64,000 bases of DNA, taken from NCBI GenBank assembly GCA_023380515.1, contig JAMCRH010000170.1, positions 14,825 to 78,824 on the forward strand, read 5' to 3'. The DNA comes from Gammaproteobacteria bacterium. GTDB lineage: Bacteria; Pseudomonadota; Gammaproteobacteria; Enterobacterales; Alteromonadaceae. How positions within the stretch are numbered: position 1 is the first letter of the stretch; each line of letters starts with the position of its first letter. A program made the position numbers and the translations under genes. Positions 40,241-49,196 of the stretch are shown here, in pieces. A model generated the notes under the pieces. The model saw only the letters and a list, made by a program, of their open reading frames with translations, had not been told where the DNA came from and made no database searches.

Positions 40241-41430
40241 TGAGCGATCGTATCGTCATTAAAAGTGGTCGTGAGAAGTCGTTACGACGTCGACACCCTT
40301 GGGTTTTTAGTGGTGCGATTGCGAAAGTTCAAGGCAAGCCAACACTTGGTAGCACAGTCGAGGTGGTGAGCGACAAAGGTGAGTTCTTAGGGCTTGCTGC
40401 CTATTCACCGCACTCGCAAATCCGCGCACGCGTTTGGAGTTTTACTCAAGGGGAAAGCATCGATCGCGAATTCTTTTTGCGCCGAATCCGCAGTGCTCAA
40501 GCCTTACGTGACACACTTGTCCGTCAGCAGACCAATGCTTATCGATTAGTCGCTGGCGAATCAGACGGTTTACCTGGAATTACCATCGACTGTTACGATC
40601 AAGTCATCGTCTGTCAATTGCTCACTGCCGGTGCGGTTTACCACCAAGAAACGCTTTTTGCCGTGCTCCAAGAACTTTACCCTGATCGCGTGATTTACGA
40701 ACGCTCAGACGTCGATGTTCGCAAGAAGGAAGGCCTAAAGCTAAGCACAGGCGCTCGCTTTGGTGACGCACCAATCGCACCTATTGTGATCGAAGAGAAC
40801 GGCCTTAAACTCGCAGTTGACGTAGTGACCGGCCATAAAACCGGCTATTACCTCGATCAACGCGACGCCCGCAAAGCGATACAAACCTACGCAAAAGGCA
40901 AACGCATGCTGAACTGTTTTGCTTACACCGGTGGTTTTGGTCTTTACGCGACCGCCGCTGGTGCAAGCGAAGTCGTAAACGTTGACGTATCCCAGCAAGC
41001 ACTCGACACCTCGGTCGAAAATTTAGCTCTGAATGGTTTCGAAGGCGCCAACGTACAACACGTCAAAGCCGATGTCTTTGAACAATTACGCCATTACGTC
41101 GAGCAAGGCGAAATGTTTGATGTTATTGTTCTCGACCCGCCTAAGTTTGTTGACAGTAAGGCAAGTTTGAATCGCGCTTGTCGCGGTTATAAAGACATTA
41201 ATCGCTTAGCAGCGAAGATTCTAGCGCCAGGCGGTGTCCTGTTGACGTTCTCATGCTCGGGGTTACTCAGTGCTGACTTGTTCCAGAAAGTCGTCGCTGA
41301 CGCCTGTTTAGACGCGAATCGTGACTTACAAATCGTGGCATGGACGCAACAAGCAGCAGACCACCCAGTCCACATTCATTATCCTGAAGGTTGGTATTTG
41401 AAAGGCCTTATTTTGCGCGCAATGGATTAG
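40240..41430 (+). CDS. rlmI: RlmI, 23S rRNA m5C1962 methyltransferase
   Basis: A 396-residue SAM-dependent RNA methyltransferase with an N-terminal PUA domain (1-70; RRRHPWVFSGAI), an EEHEE-like middle domain, and a Rossmann catalytic domain (LNCFAYTGGFGLYATAAGA, then VLDPPKF and FSCSGLL with the catalytic cysteine). It strongly resembles E. coli RlmI (396 aa). Its ATG overlaps the metG stop by one base (TAATG), implying coupling to a synthetase gene. Confidence 0.95.
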   Translation: MSDRIVIKSGREKSLRRRHPWVFSGAIAKVQGKPTLGSTVEVVSDKGEFLGLAAYSPHSQIRARVWSFTQGESIDREFFLRRIRSAQALRDTLVRQQTNAYRLVAGESDGLPGITIDCYDQVIVCQLLTAGAVYHQETLFAVLQELYPDRVIYERSDVDVRKKEGLKLSTGARFGDAPIAPIVIEENGLKLAVDVVTGHKTGYYLDQRDARKAIQTYAKGKRMLNCFAYTGGFGLYATAAGASEVVNVDVSQQALDTSVENLALNGFEGANVQHVKADVFEQLRHYVEQGEMFDVIVLDPPKFVDSKASLNRACRGYKDINRLAAKILAPGGVLLTFSCSGLLSADLFQKVVADACLDANRDLQIVAWTQQAADHPVHIHYPEGWYLKGLILRAMD

Positions 41431-41456
41431 TGCGGACAGCCATTTAGCAAGTATAA

Positions 41457-41494
41457 AAAAGCCCTGACCGTGCACTTAGCTGGTCAGGGCTTTT
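41457..41494 (+). terminator. Bidirectional terminator between rlmI and hinT
   Basis: A 13-bp perfect stem (AAAAGCCCTGACC with GGTCAGGGCTTTT) with A/T tracts on both flanks lies between the convergent genes rlmI and hinT. Confidence 0.92.
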
Positions 41495-41552
41495 ATGTGT
41501 TACGAACACTCTATGTCGTACCTAAAGCCTACTCATTTAAACGCCTGTTCAT

Positions 41553-41933
41553 TTAGGCTTCGATTGGGTTCGTCCGTTTCAATTTTTCCTGATATGGTGG
41601 CCAGCCTAATGGCTTACCAGCTAACATGTGAACGTGAATGTGGTAAACCGTTTGACCGCCAAATTCATTACAGTTCATCACAACTCGATACCCTTCATTG
41701 GCAAAACCGTGTTCGCGAGCAATCTCACCGGCAACGTAATAAAGATGACCTACGATCTCGCGATCTTCTTTACGGATATCGTTCACCGTAGCAATGGCCT
41801 TTTTCGGAATAATCAAACAGTGAAAAGGCGCTTGCGGATTAATGTCTTTAAATGCGAGCGCTAGCTCATCCTCATAGACGATGTCCGCTGGAATCTCGCG
41901 ACTAATAATCTTACTAAAAATCGTTTCACTCAT
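41553..41933 (-). CDS. hinT: HinT, histidine-triad purine nucleoside phosphoramidase
   Basis: A 126-residue HIT protein with KIISREIPADIVYEDE at the N-terminus and the triad HIHVHML near residue 107. It hydrolyses AMP-lysine and similar phosphoramidates. ATG 41933 has an AAAAGGAG ribosome binding site and lies within the ggt 3' end (8-base overlap), so it is expressed with ggt. In-frame codons further upstream are not family-like. Confidence 0.95.
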   Translation of the reverse strand: MSETIFSKIISREIPADIVYEDELALAFKDINPQAPFHCLIIPKKAIATVNDIRKEDREIVGHLYYVAGEIAREHGFANEGYRVVMNCNEFGGQTVYHIHVHMLAGKPLGWPPYQEKLKRTNPIEA

Positions 41934-43716
41934 GTTCGTCTCCTTTTGCTGTTCCCTCGCGACGAGGGTCTGCACCACCCTCAAGTCGCCCATCACGAAT
42001 TGAAATACCATGTAATCCGCTATTGAGGTCACGCACTTCGACATCATGACCGCGCGCTTCGAAAAGTCTGACCAACTGCTCTAAGTTCGTGTGACGTTCG
42101 AGTGCAGTTGCACTGTTCAAGTTTGTAACTTTTGGTAAATCAATCGCTTGTTGCATGTCTAAGTTCCAGTCTAGCAAACCGATGAGAGTTTGCGTGACAT
42201 AATTGATAATTCGAGGGCCACCCGGTGAACCGACGACGTGCAACACGTTACCTTGCTCATCGAAAACAATCGCAGGTGCCATTGAGCTGCGCGGTCGTTT
42301 ACCTGGCTCAATACGGTTAGCTACCGGCTCACCGTCAATTTCAGGAACCCAAGAAAAGTCCGTTAGTTGGTTGTTTAACAGAAAACCGTGGGTCATGACC
42401 CCCGAACCAAAGCCAAATTCAATTGTTGTAGTCATGGAAACCGCATTACCATGCTGGTCAACAATACTGAAATGGCTCGTATTCGGAAACTCTGGCGACT
42501 GGTCATCCGCACGCAATAAATCCTCAATACTTCCAGGCAGTGCGTGTCCCATATCGGTACCGCCAATATAAGCAACACGCTCAGCCAAATAATCGCGGTT
42601 CAATAACGCTGCAATCGGAACTTCTAAAAAGTCCGCATCACCGATATAGCGGTTGCGATCAGCAAACGCTAAACGCGATGCCTGGGTAAAGAAATGCAAA
42701 GCCTCTTCACCGTTTACTTCCAAACCCTGTAACTCAAACGGCTCGAGTAACGCCATAATCTGCAACATCGTGACGCCACCTGAGCTCGGCGGACCCATGC
42801 TACAAATTTCATAGACACGATACGGCCCGCACACTGGCTCGCGCCAAATCGGCTGATAATTTGCCAGATCTTCCATGGTCAATAAGCCCGGTTGAACTTC
42901 ACTGTTCTGCACCGCAGCAACAATCGCTTCTGCAATCGGGCCAACATGCAAAGCATCCGCGCCCTGCTCTGCAATCGCTCGCAGCGTTGCTGCAAGTTCG
43001 GGATTCTGTTTACGACTATGCGCCTGTAACGGCTGCCCGTTTGGCCAAAAATAGTCGCGGGCTGCACCAAGTTGGGTTAACCCAGGGTTCAATTCCATCT
43101 CAATGAGCTGAGCAAGGCGTGGCGAGACACTAAATCCTTCGTCAGCAAGCTCTATGGTTGATGTAAAAAGTGATGCCCACGGCAGCTGACCCCAACGCTC
43201 GTGCGCAGCCTCAAGGCCGCGCATGACGCCAGGCGTGCCAACCGAACGCCCCCCCACCAAGGCTTCCAAATACGTGGGGGGATTACCATCAGCGTCTAAG
43301 AATAGCTCTGGCGTCGCCGCCATCGGCGCTGTTTCTCGTGCATCTAGCGTATATAAACGCTGTGCTTCATTGTCCCAATAGAGCAGAAAAGCACCGCCAC
43401 CAATACCAGACGATTGCGGCTCTACCAGTGTTAACATGGCTTGCACTGCGACCGCTGCATCAATTGCGCTACCACCATTGCGAAGTATGTCGAGACCCGC
43501 TTCAGTCGCGTACGGGTTTGCTGCTGCGACCATATAGTTCTGCGCATAGCTAACTTCGTTGCTCATCCGGCCCGTTGCTGCTTCTGGATCGGCAGCGGCG
43601 ACAGGCGTTTGAACTTCCGTCGCCGGCGAACACGCGGTCAACCATAAGGAGGTTGCGAGAATCAGAAGCCCTAAATTTTTTCTCAAAAGTGATTTAGCTG
43701 TACTGGAAAGAGTCAT
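41926..43716 (-). CDS. ggt: Gamma-glutamyltransferase, lipoprotein type
   Basis: A 596-residue Ntn hydrolase that cleaves the gamma-glutamyl bond of glutathione and peptides and self-cleaves into two subunits. The catalytic Thr begins the small subunit in NTSHFSIVDQ (about residue 407), followed by GNAVSMTTTIEFGFGSGV. Large-subunit motifs include NGGSAIDAAVAVQAMLTLVEP and GIGGGAFLLYW. The signal peptide ends in lipobox LTAC (Ser at +2), so the enzyme should be lipid-anchored, unlike the soluble E. coli enzyme. It is in an operon with hinT. Confidence 0.94.
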   Translation of the reverse strand: MTLSSTAKSLLRKNLGLLILATSLWLTACSPATEVQTPVAAADPEAATGRMSNEVSYAQNYMVAAANPYATEAGLDILRNGGSAIDAAVAVQAMLTLVEPQSSGIGGGAFLLYWDNEAQRLYTLDARETAPMAATPELFLDADGNPPTYLEALVGGRSVGTPGVMRGLEAAHERWGQLPWASLFTSTIELADEGFSVSPRLAQLIEMELNPGLTQLGAARDYFWPNGQPLQAHSRKQNPELAATLRAIAEQGADALHVGPIAEAIVAAVQNSEVQPGLLTMEDLANYQPIWREPVCGPYRVYEICSMGPPSSGGVTMLQIMALLEPFELQGLEVNGEEALHFFTQASRLAFADRNRYIGDADFLEVPIAALLNRDYLAERVAYIGGTDMGHALPGSIEDLLRADDQSPEFPNTSHFSIVDQHGNAVSMTTTIEFGFGSGVMTHGFLLNNQLTDFSWVPEIDGEPVANRIEPGKRPRSSMAPAIVFDEQGNVLHVVGSPGGPRIINYVTQTLIGLLDWNLDMQQAIDLPKVTNLNSATALERHTNLEQLVRLFEARGHDVEVRDLNSGLHGISIRDGRLEGGADPRREGTAKGDEHE

Positions 43717-43800
43717 ATCAAACGCTCATTTTGCGAAGGATGAATATTTAAGGGTATCATACGAAGCTGAGAATTTTTCGCAATGTTTACAGGACGACCC

Positions 43801-44382
43801 ATGACTAAAACTTTTCCGCTCCGCTTTTTGCTCGCGCCCGTCGTGATTGCACTCCTTTGTGTCGTCATTCATTTACAGCCGCAGTGGCATAACTACTTAA
43901 CGCTAAGCGAGAACAGCTTGTTAGCTCAGCCGTGGCGAATTTTCACCACCCACCTCGTGCACCTAAATATACAGCACTTAGCCATGAATCTGGTTGCTTT
44001 GCTTCTGCTCGCCATTATTTTTCGGCAACAAGTGCAGGGACGCCTGCTCGTCAATGTCATGGTCATTAGCGCATTATTTGCGACCATAGTGCCAATCGCC
44101 GTCAGCCAAGAGTATCTTTTCGTCGGTTTATCCGGCGTGCTTCATGGGGTTGTAGTCTTCGCTGGTGTCACCATGACAAAACAAGGCAATAAAATTGGCT
44201 TTATCGTCCTCGCTGCAGTCGTTGTGAAGCTCATATTTGATATGACTTTGAACAGCGGTTACCAAGACTGGCTTGGTGCTGAGGTGGCCTATTTATGTCA
44301 CTTAGGTGGCGCGATTGGCGGCGCATTAGCTGTCCCAGGTTTGCGCCGAAGACCGATTGATCTAGTTAAAAAACAATCGTAA
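43801..44382 (+). CDS. Rhombosortase-like intramembrane serine protease
   Basis: A 193-residue, mostly hydrophobic protein with about six helices. WRIFTTHLVHLNIQHLAMNLVALL matches the rhomboid His/Asn pattern of helix 2. GLSGVLHG (near residue 106) supplies the catalytic serine in GxSG form, and HLGG in AYLCHLGGAIGG supplies the catalytic histidine. The small size and the H-x-x-x-x-x-G-x-S-G-x-L-H-G style are those of rhombosortases, which process GlyGly-CTERM proteins on their way to the cell surface. ATG 43801 has AGGACG upstream. No GlyGly-CTERM substrate is encoded in the window. Confidence 0.82.
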   Translation: MTKTFPLRFLLAPVVIALLCVVIHLQPQWHNYLTLSENSLLAQPWRIFTTHLVHLNIQHLAMNLVALLLLAIIFRQQVQGRLLVNVMVISALFATIVPIAVSQEYLFVGLSGVLHGVVVFAGVTMTKQGNKIGFIVLAAVVVKLIFDMTLNSGYQDWLGAEVAYLCHLGGAIGGALAVPGLRRRPIDLVKKQS

Positions 44383-44418
44383 ATCATGATACGGAAGTCG
44401 AGTCCTTGCAACTCGGCT

Positions 44419-44688
44419 TTAGGATTTAGTTTCCGCTTTAACTGCTTCTTTGCTCGCCTCTTCGTAATCCATTAAAAGTATCGTGAGATAAATCTTGGTC
44501 GGTAATGACAAGATAACTCCGATGGCGCTCATGGCTGCACCAAGAATATATCCACGATGATCGATTGCATCATTTAAAAAAGTCGCACTCAACACTAGAT
44601 GACCAGTGATTAATAGACAAATCCCAGCGACCATGCTGACTTTTAACCAGCGAATAAGGCGTCGGTCTGCAACTGATAAATCTGTCAT
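44419..44688 (-). CDS. Small two-helix membrane protein, unknown function
   Basis: An 89-residue protein with two predicted transmembrane segments (about 20-40, MVAGICLLITGHLVLSATF, and 50-75, GYILGAAMSAIGVILSLPTKIYLTILL) and a charged C-terminal tail (DYEEASKEAVKAETKS). The start at 44688 is the best-placed ATG, with only a weak, distant purine stretch upstream. I do not recognise the family. It lies behind the terminator of the S9 gene and so may need its own promoter or readthrough. Confidence 0.6.
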   Translation of the reverse strand: MTDLSVADRRLIRWLKVSMVAGICLLITGHLVLSATFLNDAIDHRGYILGAAMSAIGVILSLPTKIYLTILLMDYEEASKEAVKAETKS

Positions 44689-44706
44689 AGTGGCGTCAAT
44701 CCTTCG

Positions 44707-44740
44707 CAAAAAAATGGGCAGCTTTAAGCTGCCCATTTTA
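44707..44740 (-). terminator. Terminator of the DPP4-type peptidase gene
   Basis: AAAATGGGCAGCT and AGCTGCCCATTTT form a 13-bp stem, with a T-run on the minus strand, about 20 bases after the S9 peptidase stop. Confidence 0.88.
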
Positions 44741-44758
44741 GTCATATTTGCACCTAAA

Positions 44759-47260
44759 TTACTTGAGATTATCTTCAAATAATTTATAGATGCGACGATA
44801 TTGATCAAGCCAACTTGATGGTTGCACAAAACCGTGTGGCTCGACGGGGAAAATCGCAGTCTCAAAATTTTCTTTTTCAAGCTCGATTAAACGCTGTACT
44901 AAACGCACCGAGTCTTGGAAGAAAACGTTGTCATCAACCATTGGTGCGCTGATAAGTAGTGCGTCTTCTAAGCCTTCTGCAAAATAAATTGGTGAGCTAC
45001 GACGATACGCAATCATGTCGTCTTGTGGCCGATTCAGAATGTTTGACGTATAGCCTGTGTTGTAATGCGCCCAATCCGTAACCGGACGTAACGCAGCCCC
45101 AGCTTTAAACAAGCCTGGTTCGTTGAACAGCGACATAAACGTCAAGAAGCCGCCGTATGAGCCACCATAGGTACCCACTCGTTCAACATCAACGTTCCGA
45201 TGCTCACCCAACCATTTAACAACATCAACCAAGTCTTCTACTTCCGGCCAACCCATTTGACGATACACAGCTGTCCGCCAATCACGGCCATATCCGGCTG
45301 AACCGCGGAAGTCGAGATCAAGTACCACATAGCCTTGCTCAGTCAGCTTGCTATGGAACATGAACTCACGGAAATAGTTCGACCACCCTGCGTGGGCGTT
45401 CTGTAAGTAACCTGCGCCATGAATAAAGACAACTGCTGGGTATTGCTCAGCACGCTCGGCGTCAAAGTCTGCTGGTACATACACCCGGCTATAAATCGGG
45501 TCTTCTACATGGCTTGACGGTACCGGTACAATTTCCGGCAACGGCCAAGGCTTGGCAACGAACTCCGCAGAAACCGTCTCAGTTAAGCGCATAGCGGCAA
45601 CATTCGGTTGCGCATCTTGCACATAGATTTCTGGTGGCTGATGCACGCTCGAGTGCGTTAACAATAAGCGCTCTTCGTTCGGACTAAGCTGATAAGAAGT
45701 CATGCCGCCAAGATCAGTTAACTGCTCCACGTCACCGCCACTGACCGGTACACGGTAAATTTCAAAAATTCCCGGATGCGGCTTATTCGCTTGGAAATAG
45801 AAAGTATCACCGGCAGCATTTAACGTCACCTGATCGACTAAATAACGACCAGACGTCAGTTGACGAACACGATTATTGTCGAGGTTCTTCACATATAAAT
45901 GCGAGTAATTGCTTTCTTCAGACAGGTACCACAGCGAGTTTGAATTCGGCAACCAGTTGAAGGCATTGAAATCGCGGTTAATCCACGCCTCATCGTGCAA
46001 GCGATGCTGATTTACCAATTTGCCTTCAGCGAAATCGACGGTCGCAATCCAACGGTCTTTGTTGTCCCATGCACGCAGCATGATAGCGACGGCTGAACCG
46101 TCAGCTTTCCAGTTGATATTACCTTCTTGGGCCGACCATCGTGCCATCACCTCAATAGCACGTGGCTTACGTTCGCTGACATAGGTTTTGCCTTCGGCCG
46201 CATAGTTCTCTTCACGCACTGATTTCAGGACATCTTCGTCAAAGCCAGGCAACGTGTCGTATTTCAGCTCGGTTTTTTCACCGGTCGCTAAGTCAACCAA
46301 ATACAGGGTGTGGTTCACTGGACTCGCATCAGCGACGCGACGACGCACATCTTGATTCTCAACACGTCCGCTTTCGGTCACATAACGTGGCATTAAATCA
46401 CCCTCACCACGCCAACTTTGCGGCTGAGTAACTGCCACGAGTGCACGATCGGCCGTCGGCGACAAACTAACTTCTGCGACCTGTACGCCACGACCTAGAT
46501 ACACCGGCGCTGGCGCAAGTGCTGGGTTGGCTTGTTGCAGAGCCTGTTGATCATTAAATCGTTCTTCGCGAATGCGACGCTGAACTTGGTTATAAACAAT
46601 CAGGTCGATTTCTTCTTGGGCAAGAATATCTTTCGGTTCCGCTAACGCCTCTGGCGCATCTTGCGTTTGCAATGACAGCACCAACTCGGTGTAGCCGTTA
46701 CTTAAGTCCATTGCGTAAAAGTCATTGCCACTGCGATAGCTTAAACGACCGTCGGCAAGAAACTGCAAGTCGGTTTTATTTTGCGTGTCGCGAGTTAATT
46801 GCCGAACATTGCCGTTGCTCTGTTCGAGGACAAAAATATTTCGTTCGAAGACATAGGCGCGTAAGCTACGATCCGCATTAAATACCCCAGTACGATAGGC
46901 GTGCGCATGGAGATCGGCTAACGCGACTTGCTCACCGTTGCCTCCCGCAGTTAAACCGCGGATAAACAAATCACGCTGTGGGCTGCCTTCGCGCTTACGA
47001 TTAAATAAAACGCTGCGGCCGTCCCATGACCAATAGGCTTGCTCTGGGAAACGACCCAACCAATCCGGATCCGCCATAATTTGCGTCATTGGGAAGTTTG
47101 CATCGGCCGCTTGTGGACCTAAGCCAACTGGAACAGTGCTTGGAGTTAGAGATTCTGTTGTGTACCAAGCAGCATCAGCAGATTGTTGCCCTGCTCCGCT
47201 ACTTGCGCAGGCGGCGGCAAAAAATGCCGCACTGATAGCAACCGCAAGTTTTCTTTTCAT
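44759..47260 (-). CDS. S9 family dipeptidyl-peptidase IV-like lipoprotein
   Basis: An 833-residue peptidase. The signal peptide has lipobox AAAC (Cys about residue 18, Ala at +2), predicting outer-membrane anchoring. An eight-bladed beta-propeller-type region (60-560) is followed by an alpha/beta-hydrolase domain with Ser in GGSYGGF (near 690), Asp in MVDDNVFFQDS and His in EPHGF. An N-terminal propeller glutamate pair, as used by DPP4 for the free amino terminus, cannot be confirmed by eye. It probably removes dipeptides from imported or surface peptides. Degenerate repeats lie just upstream. Confidence 0.9.
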   Translation of the reverse strand: MKRKLAVAISAAFFAAACASSGAGQQSADAAWYTTESLTPSTVPVGLGPQAADANFPMTQIMADPDWLGRFPEQAYWSWDGRSVLFNRKREGSPQRDLFIRGLTAGGNGEQVALADLHAHAYRTGVFNADRSLRAYVFERNIFVLEQSNGNVRQLTRDTQNKTDLQFLADGRLSYRSGNDFYAMDLSNGYTELVLSLQTQDAPEALAEPKDILAQEEIDLIVYNQVQRRIREERFNDQQALQQANPALAPAPVYLGRGVQVAEVSLSPTADRALVAVTQPQSWRGEGDLMPRYVTESGRVENQDVRRRVADASPVNHTLYLVDLATGEKTELKYDTLPGFDEDVLKSVREENYAAEGKTYVSERKPRAIEVMARWSAQEGNINWKADGSAVAIMLRAWDNKDRWIATVDFAEGKLVNQHRLHDEAWINRDFNAFNWLPNSNSLWYLSEESNYSHLYVKNLDNNRVRQLTSGRYLVDQVTLNAAGDTFYFQANKPHPGIFEIYRVPVSGGDVEQLTDLGGMTSYQLSPNEERLLLTHSSVHQPPEIYVQDAQPNVAAMRLTETVSAEFVAKPWPLPEIVPVPSSHVEDPIYSRVYVPADFDAERAEQYPAVVFIHGAGYLQNAHAGWSNYFREFMFHSKLTEQGYVVLDLDFRGSAGYGRDWRTAVYRQMGWPEVEDLVDVVKWLGEHRNVDVERVGTYGGSYGGFLTFMSLFNEPGLFKAGAALRPVTDWAHYNTGYTSNILNRPQDDMIAYRRSSPIYFAEGLEDALLISAPMVDDNVFFQDSVRLVQRLIELEKENFETAIFPVEPHGFVQPSSWLDQYRRIYKLFEDNLK

Positions 47261-47288
47261 GGTCGTTTCCTTGTTTTCCTTTATCAGT

Positions 47289-47386
47289 GTACTTAAGCCG
47301 ATTTACTTAAGAGCCGATGTACTTAAGAGCCGGTGTGCATAAGCCAGAGTGCATACGCCATAGTACTTAAGCCAGACTTAAGTCGC
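47289..47386. repeat. Degenerate short tandem repeats (ACTTAAG-type)
   Basis: About seven copies of a 14-16 base unit resembling GTACTTAAGCCGAT occur in a row: ACTTAAGCCG, ACTTAAGAGCCG (twice), GCATAAGCCAG, GCATACGCCA, ACTTAAGCCAG and a final ACTTAAGTCG. They fill the space between the S9 peptidase start (47260) and the downstream terminator and lie where its promoter should be. Confidence 0.75.
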
Positions 47387-47424
47387 TTTATCTAAAGTTG
47401 ACGTTCAGCCTGCTATTAAAGCAA

Positions 47425-47459
47425 AAACGCTCGGCTATGGTAAGCCATGCCGAGCGTTT
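47425..47459 (-). terminator. Terminator of the hpd-hmgA-fahA-maiA operon
   Basis: AAACGCTCGGC and GCCGAGCGTTT form an 11-bp stem, with an inner ATGG/CCAT stem, and a T-run follows on the minus strand. It is about 50 bases beyond the maiA stop. Confidence 0.9.
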
Positions 47460-47508
47460 CTTAGGTAATGTTCATGATTTTTGCGTTAAGTGTAATGCAG
47501 ATACTGCT

Positions 47509-48174
47509 CTAGCTATTGGCATCTGCCTGAGCTTCCGGCGCAGCCATTTGCAACGCCGGTAGTGCTTCGAGATTGGCGATAACACGTTGCAAAATCGGAT
47601 ACGGCGTTAAGTCAACACCAAATCGCTTGGCATTGTAGACCTGAGGCACCAAACAAACATCCGCAAGGGTGACATGGTCACCGTAACAATAATGCCCTGC
47701 GTAGCGCTGTAAGCGTTGTTCAAATGCAGTAAACGTGCGCGTCACCCACAGCTGAATCCACTCGCCCTTTGCAGTCTCGGGTAAAGCAAAGTCTGTCGTC
47801 AGGGCTTGCAACACACGAAGGTTCGTTACCGGCTGTAAATCCGCAGCCATATCTAACGCCAGCATCCGTACCACAGCGGCTTGCGCCGGGTCCGCTGGAA
47901 TTAAACGCACTGCCGGATAAATCGCATCGAGGTATTCAATAATCGCTAACGACTGATTCAAGCACAACGTTTCGCCATTCGCAGTATTAGAGATTTCGAG
48001 TGTTGGCACCAATTGCGCCGGATTAAGTTGCTGGTAACGAGCAGATTTCTGCTCGCCACCGTCTCGCAACAAGTGCACCGGTACATAATCGTATTCAATC
48101 CCTTTTAGCGCAAGAGCGATACGCACCCGGTAGCTGGCAGACGAGCGCCAGTAACCATGAAGCTTCGGTTTCAC
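47509..48174 (-). CDS. maiA: Maleylacetoacetate isomerase (zeta-class GST)
   Basis: Glutathione-dependent isomerisation of maleylacetoacetate to fumarylacetoacetate, the second last step of tyrosine breakdown. A 221-residue GST with the zeta signature SSASYRVRIAL (residues 11-21), QLNPAQLVPTLE and NQSLAIIEYLD. It begins with GTG at 48174, overlapping the fahA stop by 4 bases (GTGA), so translation is coupled. Last gene of the operon. Confidence 0.94.
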   Translation of the reverse strand: MKPKLHGYWRSSASYRVRIALALKGIEYDYVPVHLLRDGGEQKSARYQQLNPAQLVPTLEISNTANGETLCLNQSLAIIEYLDAIYPAVRLIPADPAQAAVVRMLALDMAADLQPVTNLRVLQALTTDFALPETAKGEWIQLWVTRTFTAFEQRLQRYAGHYCYGDHVTLADVCLVPQVYNAKRFGVDLTPYPILQRVIANLEALPALQMAAPEAQADANS

Positions 48175-49196
48175 ACCTGTGGTCCTTTGTACGCTACAAC
48201 TTGTTGGTCAATCGCGCCAAAAATGCTCTGCCCTTCGGCATCCAGCATTTCAATGCGAATCGTGTCACCAAACTTCATGAATGACGTGCTCGGTTGACCA
48301 TCACGGATGGTTTCGATCATGCGCACTTCGGCGATACAGCTATAACCGACGCCGCCTTCACTCACCGCACTGCCATAATCCGTACCCTGTTTATTCGACA
48401 CCGTACCTGAACCAATAATGGTTCCCGCACATAGTGGCCGAGTCATGGCTGCATGTTGAATTAAGCGGTCAAAATTAAACGTCATGTCTTCGCCAGCGTT
48501 TGGAAATCCGAACAACTCACCGTTGTAGGTCGAACGCAGTGGTAAATGAACTTTACCATCTCGCCATGCGCTACCTAATTCGTCTGGAGTCACCGCTACC
48601 GGTGAGAACACAGAACTCGGCTTCGAGTTGTAAAAGCCAAAACCTTTGGCCAATTCATTCGGAATCAAACCGCGCAATGAAACGTCATTCACGAGCATCA
48701 ATAAGCGCACATAAGGACGTGCGTTGGCAGCTTCAGTGCCCATTGGTACGTCGCCAGTCACGACCGCCACTTCACCTTCAAAGTCGATGCCCCAACTTTC
48801 TGAACCCAGTGGAATATCTTCACGCGGCCCGATAAAGCAATCTGAGCCACCCTGATACATGAGCGGATCTTCCCAGAAGCTTGGCGGCATTTCGGCGCCA
48901 CGAGCCTTACGAACAAGCTCAACGTGGTTCACATAGGCACTGCCATCAGCCCAGTGATAAGCCCGTGGTAATGGGCTTGCACAGGCGGTTTCGTCGAAAT
49001 TAAACTCATCTTCCAACGAACCTTTATTTAAAGCGGCATAAACAGCCTGCAAGCGCTCTTCTAACTGCTCCCAGTTGTCTAACGCACACTGCATTGTGCG
49101 GGCTATTTCCGGTACGGCGACCGCACGTTTTAAATCACGGCTCACGACAACCAGTTTGCCGTCTCGAGTACCATCCCGATACGTCGCTAATTTCAT
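48171..49196 (-). CDS. fahA: Fumarylacetoacetate hydrolase
   Basis: Cleaves fumarylacetoacetate to fumarate and acetoacetate. The 341-residue FAH protein has WGIDFEGEVAVVTGDVP (metal-binding acidic residues, about 140-156), RGLIPNELAKGFGFYNSKPSSVFSP, TRPLCAGTIIGSGTVSN and the C-terminal FGDTIRIEMLD. Its ATG overlaps the hmgA stop by one base. The short form with this N-terminus is typical of gammaproteobacteria. Confidence 0.95.
   Translation of the reverse strand: MKLATYRDGTRDGKLVVVSRDLKRAVAVPEIARTMQCALDNWEQLEERLQAVYAALNKGSLEDEFNFDETACASPLPRAYHWADGSAYVNHVELVRKARGAEMPPSFWEDPLMYQGGSDCFIGPREDIPLGSESWGIDFEGEVAVVTGDVPMGTEAANARPYVRLLMLVNDVSLRGLIPNELAKGFGFYNSKPSSVFSPVAVTPDELGSAWRDGKVHLPLRSTYNGELFGFPNAGEDMTFNFDRLIQHAAMTRPLCAGTIIGSGTVSNKQGTDYGSAVSEGGVGYSCIAEVRMIETIRDGQPSTSFMKFGDTIRIEMLDAEGQSIFGAIDQQVVAYKGPQV

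Noticed and set aside
44399..44415. Hairpin CGAGT...ACTCG as terminator of the rhombosortase-like gene
   Set aside because: A five-base stem with only TTT after GC is too weak to call.
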